This document shows, in pieces, positions 58,549-64,000 of a stretch of DNA of 64,000 nucleotides. The translations under genes and the position numbers were made by a program. Origin of the DNA: an uncultured Bacteroidia bacterium (lineage in GTDB: Bacteria; Bacteroidota; Bacteroidia; Bacteroidales; UBA932); NCBI GenBank assembly GCA_902792815.1, contig CADBAY010000012.1:41807-105806 (forward strand), in the 5' to 3' direction. The stretch's first letter is position 1. Every line of letters starts with the position of its first letter. The notes under the pieces were generated by a model, which did not search any database, was not told where the DNA came from, and saw nothing but the letters and a program-made list of their open reading frames with translations.

Positions 58549-60728
58549 GTTTTAAGTTACCGCTGCCGGTTTTACTTTTATTAGCATGCATTGCGTGCAC
58601 TCCTGCGCCCGTAGAGCAGCCTGACCCTGACAATCCGCAGCAAATCAATCCGGACCCGGAACCCGAACCCGGGCCGGAACCGGCAAGGCATGTGGAGAGT
58701 GTGGATCTGGCATTTGTAAGCAAGAATATCTTTGATATGACCATGTCATTCAACGAGTCTTCGGGTGAATGGCTGCTTACAACCACGGGTACGGATCCTT
58801 ACATTTTTACGGAGGGCATCAAAAGCGACCTGGAGCCGGAACACCGTGTTTTAACTTTTGATTATCAGTGTAACGCGGGTGTAAGTGACCTTCAGGTCTT
58901 TTACGGCAATTCCATTACCGAGGCCCGTTCCCGCCATTTCGGCGCTATTTCTTCTACGATGGGGACGGCCTGGAAGAATTACAGTTGCAGCATTGCAGCC
59001 GACCGCAGCGCCTTTTCCTGGGGCAGGACTGGCGAGTTCCTCCGCCTTGATTTCGGCTCTAAAAAAGGGGTGGTCATCCACATCAAGAATTTCCGGATAA
59101 GAGAGATGAACGAGGAGGAGCTGAAGGCCTATGAATCCGAACTTGCCAAAGCGCAGGGCAAGCAGGCAGAGGCTGAGCGCATTGCAAATTATGTCGTCAA
59201 GTCTTTTCCCTGCTCGGTGTCAAGTGTTGCAGCGGGAGATTCCGAAATTACAATAAAAGGCCGGACAGATGGAGGCAGCGGGTATTATATTGCCGAAATC
59301 GCGCCGTGGGAGAATCCTGCCGAGATGAGTTCCTTCAGTCAGAAAAAAGCTGTTGACGGCAGCAGTTTCAGCATAACCGTGCCACGGAAAGTAAACCGTG
59401 ACGGCCTTCCGGCGTATGACAGATTGCTGTCGCGTTTTGCTGTGGTGAAAGTGGACGGCACCTCCCAGACTCTTTGCTCGCATGCCCGTTACCCCGACAA
59501 GATCAGCGCCGTGCGCAGCCCTTCTGCGCTTAAGCCCAGGAGCAAGAAAGGACTGGGCGGCTTTGTGGTTAACGACAATCTTCCGGACCTGGACAATCTG
59601 GGCATAAGCAGCGTGACTGTAAATATCCTGATCAATTCTCTTGTGAACACTGTCCGCAGCGGCAACTATACGGTCGAGCGCAAGTTCGGCGGGCTTACAT
59701 ATTACATGGACAAGGGGTATGTTTCCGCTCTGGACAAGATAATGACGGAATGTCGCAAACGCGGGATAGTTGTATCGGCTATCTTGCTTAACCGTCAGAG
59801 CGACACCCATTCACAAGCGACGGCGCTTCTTAAGCATCCCGAATGCGATGGCGGAAATTACAGTATGCCCAACCTTACCACGGCTCAAAGCGTGAACGTG
59901 TATGCCGCCGCTCTCGATTATCTTGCCGACCGCTACTCGTCGGAATCGATAGGGCGCATCCACAACTGGATTCTTCACAATGAGGTGGATTTCCAGAAGG
60001 AATGGACCAATATGGGCGATCAGCCCGAGTGGCGCTATATGGACAGTTATGTGCGTTCCATGCGTATCTGCCACAATATTGCTCATCAATATGATCCTAA
60101 TGCAGTGGTTATGATTTCTTTGACGCACTGCTGGGCAAAGGCTGAAGGTCAGTATGCTCCAAAGAGCCTGCTTGACGACTTGTGCAAATGTAGCGCGGCC
60201 GAAGGTGACTTCCTGTGGGGTGTCGCTTATCACCCTTACCCGCAGAACCTTGCAAAACCTGAGTTCTGGAAGGACGATAAAGCTGCCACTTATTCTACTT
60301 CGTCACCTTATTGCACTTTCAAGAATCTGGAAGTAATAAATGCGTGGATTCTTGACAAGGCACATTATTATAACGGCAATACAAAGCGCCTCCTATTCCT
60401 TTCCGAGAACGGTACCAATTCGCCCAGTTACTCAGATGCCGACCTGGCCCTTCAGGCGGCCGGCGCCGCCTGGGCCTGGAAGAAAACCGCAGCCCTGGAA
60501 GGTATCGACGGGATTCAGTGGCACAATTGGCAGGATAACAGGGCGGAGGGAGGCTTGAGAATCGGCTTGAGGCGTTTCCCTGACGATGCTCAGGAGCCTG
60601 GCGGCAAGAAGCCCTCCTGGTTCGTGTGGGCGGCCGCCGGTACTCCGGATGAGGAGAGTGTGTTTGCGCCATATTTGACCACCATAGGAGTAGGGGCCTG
60701 GTCCGAGATATTCAGTACTGTTCAGTAG
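58545..60728 (+). CDS. Secreted DUF5722 / clan GH-A-like glycoside hydrolase
   Basis: 727 residues with a lipoprotein signal (LLLLACIAC) followed by a Pro/Glu/Asp-rich linker (residues 20-50). Residues 55-190 look like a beta-sandwich accessory module. Residues about 340-720 are a TIM-barrel-like hydrolase domain (DUF5722). The acid/base candidate is E480 in WILHNEVDFQ and the nucleophile candidate E621 in LLFLSENGTNSP, in the order of clan GH-A. The surroundings (GVAYHPYP, GIQWHNWQDN) are aromatic, as expected for a sugar site. It is exported and lipid-anchored. The substrate is unknown. Confidence 0.75.
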   Translation: MSFKLPLPVLLLLACIACTPAPVEQPDPDNPQQINPDPEPEPGPEPARHVESVDLAFVSKNIFDMTMSFNESSGEWLLTTTGTDPYIFTEGIKSDLEPEHRVLTFDYQCNAGVSDLQVFYGNSITEARSRHFGAISSTMGTAWKNYSCSIAADRSAFSWGRTGEFLRLDFGSKKGVVIHIKNFRIREMNEEELKAYESELAKAQGKQAEAERIANYVVKSFPCSVSSVAAGDSEITIKGRTDGGSGYYIAEIAPWENPAEMSSFSQKKAVDGSSFSITVPRKVNRDGLPAYDRLLSRFAVVKVDGTSQTLCSHARYPDKISAVRSPSALKPRSKKGLGGFVVNDNLPDLDNLGISSVTVNILINSLVNTVRSGNYTVERKFGGLTYYMDKGYVSALDKIMTECRKRGIVVSAILLNRQSDTHSQATALLKHPECDGGNYSMPNLTTAQSVNVYAAALDYLADRYSSESIGRIHNWILHNEVDFQKEWTNMGDQPEWRYMDSYVRSMRICHNIAHQYDPNAVVMISLTHCWAKAEGQYAPKSLLDDLCKCSAAEGDFLWGVAYHPYPQNLAKPEFWKDDKAATYSTSSPYCTFKNLEVINAWILDKAHYYNGNTKRLLFLSENGTNSPSYSDADLALQAAGAAWAWKKTAALEGIDGIQWHNWQDNRAEGGLRIGLRRFPDDAQEPGGKKPSWFVWAAAGTPDEESVFAPYLTTIGVGAWSEIFSTVQ

Positions 60729-62441
60729 CTATATTTCGCTGAGTTCGAGCCAGCGGGTTTCTTTGGCGTCTATTTGAGCGCGGATCTGCTCGTACCGCTC
60801 AGAGGCCTGAGCTATCTTCTGATAGTCGGGAGTGCCGCCTGCAAGTATTGCTTCCAGTTCCTTTTGCTCGGCTCCCAGCGCCTCCAAATCGGCCTCCAGC
60901 TGTTCCATCTCCTTCTTCTCTTTCCAGCTGAGCTTGCGGGGAGCGGCGGGCTTTTCGCGGACCGGGGCTTTGGGCGCTGATGCGTTTGCACGCGCCTTCT
61001 CTTCTTTCCGGAGGTCGGAAATAAACGTCCGGTATGCGCTGTAGCCCCCGATGAAATCTTTGATGACCCCATCGCCGCAGAACACGAACAGATGATCTAC
61101 CAGACGGTCCAGGAAATGCCGGTCATGAGTAACGATGATCAGGCTGCCCTTGAATTCCAGCAGATACTCTTCAAGAATATTGAGGGTTACTATATCCAGG
61201 TCGTTGGTAGGCTCGTCCAGTATCAGCAGGTTAGGATTCTGCAAAAGAACTGTCAGCAGGTACAAACGCCTTTTTTCTCCTCCTGAAAGGCGCCCGATGC
61301 GGTTGTTCCACATTTCGTGCGGAAACAGGAACTTCTCGAGCAGGCGCGTGTCCGGAACGGTTTCAAGTACCGTGTCCCCGTCGCTGAAAGATCCGCCTTT
61401 TTGCTTGTAATAGCCTATCCGTACCGACTCGCCCCTTTTGACGGAAGGAGAGTCGCTATATGCCAGCAGGTCGAGGAAAGTACTTTTCCCGATGCCGTTT
61501 CCTCCTACTATGCCAACCCTCTCGTATCGCTGGAAGTTATAGCTGAAATGGCTTACGATCTTTTTGTCTCCGAATGAAAAAGAAAGGTCCCGGCAGTCGA
61601 TTACCTGCTTGCCCAGATAGCCTCCGGAGCTGAGGCCTTCCATTGTTATATTGCTGGTTATGTACGCGTCGGATGCTCTTTCCTTGAGCTCCTCGAAAGC
61701 TTGCTTTCGGTATTTGGCCTTACCGCTCCTCGCGCATGGAGTGGCATGGATCCATTCCAGCTCGCGGCGCAGGATGTTGCGTACCCTGTCGGTCTCGGCA
61801 TTGTAGTTTGAAACTCTTTCCGAGCGTTTGGCCAGGAAGTTCTCATAATCGCCACGGTAGATATAAATTGCCCCGCGGTCCATTTCCATGACAGTGTTGC
61901 ATACCCTGTCGAGGAAATAGCGGTCATGCGATACCATGAACAGAGTGCAGCGGGAACGCTTCAAGGCGTTTTCGAGATACTCTATGGCGTCGATATCCAG
62001 GTGGTTGGTAGGCTCGTCCATTATCAGGAATTCCGCACCCGATGCAAGTAAGCCGGCAATGGCGACTCTCTTGATTTCGCCTCCCGACAATTCCCCCATA
62101 GATTGCGAGGGAGACAAGCCCAGCTCATCCAGTATGCGTATGGTCCGAAGCTGCACGTCTGCATCGTCGGAATAAAGCTGCTGGCCGATGCTGAGCGAGG
62201 GGTCGAATTCGTACTCCTGTTCGAGAAAAGCGATCCGTATATCTTTCAGGAAGGTTATCTTGCCGCCGGAGTCGGACTTGTCTTTGCCGGCCAGGATGCG
62301 CAGCAGCGAAGTCTTGCCGGTACCGTTTGGAGCAACGAGGGCGATTTTGTCGCCCTCATTGATGTTGAACCCTATGTGGTCAAAGAGAATCTTTGTGCCG
62401 TAGGATTTGGATATGTTGTCAATTTGCAGGAACGACGGCAT
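60729..62441 (-). CDS. ABC-F family ATPase, Uup-like
   Basis: 570 residues, two ABC domains. Domain 1: Walker A ALVAPNGTGKTSLLR, signature LSGGEIKRVAIAG, Walker B LIMDEPTNHLD. Domain 2: GIVGGNGIGKSTFLD, LSGGEKRRLYLL, LILDEPTNDLD. A C-terminal coiled coil (KKEMEQLEADLEALGAEQKELEAIL) follows a Lys/Pro-rich linker, the layout of Uup. It acts on ribosomes and, in E. coli, affects transposon excision. The stop codon abuts the convergent hydrolase gene with no intergenic base. The start overlaps the GH5-like gene by 23 bp. Confidence 0.93.
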   Translation of the reverse strand: MPSFLQIDNISKSYGTKILFDHIGFNINEGDKIALVAPNGTGKTSLLRILAGKDKSDSGGKITFLKDIRIAFLEQEYEFDPSLSIGQQLYSDDADVQLRTIRILDELGLSPSQSMGELSGGEIKRVAIAGLLASGAEFLIMDEPTNHLDIDAIEYLENALKRSRCTLFMVSHDRYFLDRVCNTVMEMDRGAIYIYRGDYENFLAKRSERVSNYNAETDRVRNILRRELEWIHATPCARSGKAKYRKQAFEELKERASDAYITSNITMEGLSSGGYLGKQVIDCRDLSFSFGDKKIVSHFSYNFQRYERVGIVGGNGIGKSTFLDLLAYSDSPSVKRGESVRIGYYKQKGGSFSDGDTVLETVPDTRLLEKFLFPHEMWNNRIGRLSGGEKRRLYLLTVLLQNPNLLILDEPTNDLDIVTLNILEEYLLEFKGSLIIVTHDRHFLDRLVDHLFVFCGDGVIKDFIGGYSAYRTFISDLRKEEKARANASAPKAPVREKPAAPRKLSWKEKKEMEQLEADLEALGAEQKELEAILAGGTPDYQKIAQASERYEQIRAQIDAKETRWLELSEI

Positions 62442-63492
62442 TGTTGCAGCGTTTGATGACTTCTATCTCGGCTGGATCGAAAGGAGTGTGGTCGGTGCGG
62501 AAAATATCGTGGAACCAAAGATCCGGCTCGTCCTCATCGGGCAGGGGAGTGTCCCAGGCAAAGATGGTATTGGTCTTGCCGGATACGAAACCCCAGTTGA
62601 TCGCGGCTGCGTTGTTCTCTTTCAACAGCGGCATAACGTTGCCGAACAGGCTTCCTCGGGTGCGTGCCATATACTCGGTGCAGATAAGCGGGCGGCCTCT
62701 GGTCTTGAGTGTATCGATGGTATGCTGCATGTGCTCCGGGGTGCCGTAGTCGTGGAAAGAAATAATATCGGAATTCTCAAGCTGGTATGCATTCAGGGCA
62801 GGCAGCGATTCTGTCCATACACCAACAGTAAGCGGCTGGGATGGTGCTGCATTCCGTGCCCAACGGAACACGTTCTTCACCAGTTGAAGGCTGCTTTCGC
62901 CGTACCCGCTGTTGCCTGGTTCGTTGTAGAGGTCCCATCCGAGGATGCGGTTGTCGAGTCCGAAAGTGCCGAGAATATCGCTCACATATTTTTCGAGCTC
63001 GGGGTATGTGAGGGATGTGTCGGCCCTGCGTGCCTTTGACGGATCCTGGACCCATCCAGAATTGTGCACTCCTTTCTTGGGCGCGCGCTGCACGCCGTAT
63101 GACGATTCGGGATCCCAGCAATCGTCGAAGAACACGAACAGGGGCAGTATGTCGTAGCGGTCGCAGATGGTCAGGAATTCATCGATGTGGCGCTTGAAAG
63201 CTTCCGGCTCATTGGCATAGACGACACTGCTCAGGAACACCCTCATAGTGTTGAATCCAAGCTCCTCCGCCCAACTGAGTTCGGTATTGATCAGATCGGG
63301 CGACCATGTGCCCGAACTCCACATTTCAATCTGGTTTATGGCATTGGACGGAATGAAGTTACATCCCGACAGCCAGGGCTGGGCCCCATACCACAGATTG
63401 GCTTTCTCTGCGCTCCAGGGTGCCTGTGAAGGCTTTGAAGTGCAGGCGCATAAAAGAAAGGTCAGAATCGCGAAGCTGAATAGTTTTCTCAT
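62419..63492 (-). CDS. GH5-like glycoside hydrolase lipoprotein
   Basis: 357 residues with a lipoprotein signal (MRKLFSFAILTFLLCAC). It is a TIM-barrel hydrolase of the clan GH-A type: GFNTMRVFLSS, LPLFVFFDDCW, the acid/base E191 in GWDLYNEPGNSGYG, and the nucleophile candidate E273 in PLICTEYMARTRGS, with an aromatic strand end IISFHDYGTPEHM. The N-E-P motif places it near GH5 endo-glucanases and mannanases. It is anchored to the outer membrane or periplasm. The following esterase-like gene overlaps it by 4 bp, suggesting coordinated degradation of an esterified polysaccharide such as acetylated xylan or mannan. Confidence 0.84.
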   Translation of the reverse strand: MRKLFSFAILTFLLCACTSKPSQAPWSAEKANLWYGAQPWLSGCNFIPSNAINQIEMWSSGTWSPDLINTELSWAEELGFNTMRVFLSSVVYANEPEAFKRHIDEFLTICDRYDILPLFVFFDDCWDPESSYGVQRAPKKGVHNSGWVQDPSKARRADTSLTYPELEKYVSDILGTFGLDNRILGWDLYNEPGNSGYGESSLQLVKNVFRWARNAAPSQPLTVGVWTESLPALNAYQLENSDIISFHDYGTPEHMQHTIDTLKTRGRPLICTEYMARTRGSLFGNVMPLLKENNAAAINWGFVSGKTNTIFAWDTPLPDEDEPDLWFHDIFRTDHTPFDPAEIEVIKRCNNAVVPAN

Positions 63493-64000
63493 TTATAGAT
63501 ATCGTTGAGCGTGATGTTGTTCCAGACAGGCATGGAAGGATCGTCGAGCGTGGCGTCTATAATCCTGCGCTTGCCTCCTATTACATTCTCTTCCAGGAAT
63601 CTCTTCTGCTCCGGCCAGGTAGCTTCCATGCTGCCGGCAACGTCGTGCGTATGATTCTCGTAACGGAAGAAGTTGTAAACATATCCCTTTTTGGAGAAAA
63701 CTTCCTTCACCAGAGAGCTGCTGCCGTACATGCCCCAGCGTCCGAAGGCTATCTTGTTGTAAGCTACCGCCTCGTCCACGGTCCCGTGGAACAGCAGGTG
63801 AGGGGCGGGCTCCGTCTTGTATGAAGGCAGTCCGCTGTCGGACATGACTGCGCCGGCAAAAGACATAACTCCCTTGAAATTGAATCCTTCGGGAAGAATT
63901 GCGGTGCGCTCGGTGGGGCTGCAGACTTCAAGGGCGCAGCTGAGTGAAATCATTGCACCAGCTGAGCTTCCCGAGATAACCAGATTGTTGGGATCTACGC
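63489..64000 (-). CDS. Alpha/beta hydrolase (esterase-like), 5' end outside the window
   Basis: The frame is open to the right edge. Reading inward from base 63998 gives VDPNNLVISGSSAGAMISL, which holds the nucleophile elbow G-S-S-A-G of alpha/beta hydrolases. Downstream are FKGVMSFAGAVMS, then PHLLFHGTVDEAVAYN with the aspartate, and NHTHDVAGSM with the active-site histidine, in the order Ser-Asp-His. About 170 residues are visible. The family includes acetyl-xylan and feruloyl esterases. It overlaps the GH5-like gene by 4 bp. The signal peptide and N-terminal part are outside the window. Confidence 0.75.
   Translation of the reverse strand, partial: VDPNNLVISGSSAGAMISLSCALEVCSPTERTAILPEGFNFKGVMSFAGAVMSDSGLPSYKTEPAPHLLFHGTVDEAVAYNKIAFGRWGMYGSSSLVKEVFSKKGYVYNFFRYENHTHDVAGSMEATWPEQKRFLEENVIGGKRRIIDATLDDPSMPVWNNITLNDIYK

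Noticed and set aside
1-64000. CRISPR array, integrase, insertion sequence or prophage.
   Set aside because: No regular repeat-spacer pattern, recombinase motif, transposase DDE pattern or phage structural gene was seen on either strand.

Overview
The window is a 64 kb piece of a Bacteroidota chromosome, most likely an uncultured member of the order Bacteroidales. The evidence is: a SusC/SusD pair, BACON and PepSY-like lipoproteins, lipoproteins with Bacteroidota-style lipoboxes, TatA/TatC without a TatB, and promoters of the Bacteroidales type (TTTG, 19-20 bp, TAnnTTTG) in many intergenic gaps. Base composition looks moderately GC-rich. I see no insertion sequence, integrase, phage gene or CRISPR array.

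Region 1 (1-17842, + strand) is one uninterrupted surface-polysaccharide operon entered part-way. Genes overlap by 1-80 bp or are a few bases apart. It encodes several glycosyltransferases (GT4, GT11 fucosyltransferase-like, GT-A type), a hexapeptide acyltransferase, a secreted beta-helix protein, an IspD/TarI-like cytidylyltransferase, a GDPD lipoprotein, a LicD-like phosphotransferase, a Wzx-type flippase, Gmd, a radical SAM/SPASM protein, a WcaJ-type initiating transferase and an NTP_transf_5 protein. It ends with a complete GDP-D-glycero-alpha-D-manno-heptose module: HddA, GmhA and an HddC-GmhB fusion. The predicted product contains heptose or a derivative, possibly fucose, and a phospho-alditol or phosphocholine-type substituent.

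Region 2 (17843-29856) holds a coiled-coil protein, ZapA, a structured RNA in the position typical of 6S RNA, and ribonuclease Y. Between the RNA and rny lies an oppositely oriented 9.4 kb SusC/SusD locus. It has a calcineurin-like phosphoesterase and a BACON-domain lipoprotein but no recognisable glycoside hydrolase or regulator. A perfect 30-bp inverted repeat closes the region.

Region 3 (29857-38035) carries an L,D-transpeptidase-like protein, a short FecCD-like permease, a Tat-type FAD oxidoreductase, a 30-residue peptide gene with its own promoter, an umuD-umuC-HD operon, and a divergent GNAT / WYL regulator / serine hydrolase operon.

Region 4 (38025-48435) contains a large MscS channel coupled to a glutamine-amidotransferase-like lipoprotein, and a four-gene nucleobase uptake and salvage operon (UraA, Apt, Tsx-like porin, AzgA-type permease). 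It also has an acid phosphatase, small lipoproteins, tRNA-Cys(GCA), and a candidate small RNA with its own consensus promoter and terminator.

Region 5 (48436-64000) is mostly housekeeping: a pseudouridine synthase, Maf, KdsC, DUF3467, ValS, TatA, TatC and two ABC-F ATPases. With these are a DUF2807 protein, a bile-acid:sodium-type symporter, two clan-A-like glycoside hydrolases and an esterase cut by the window edge.

All functional calls rest on sequence motifs read by eye. No database search was run.
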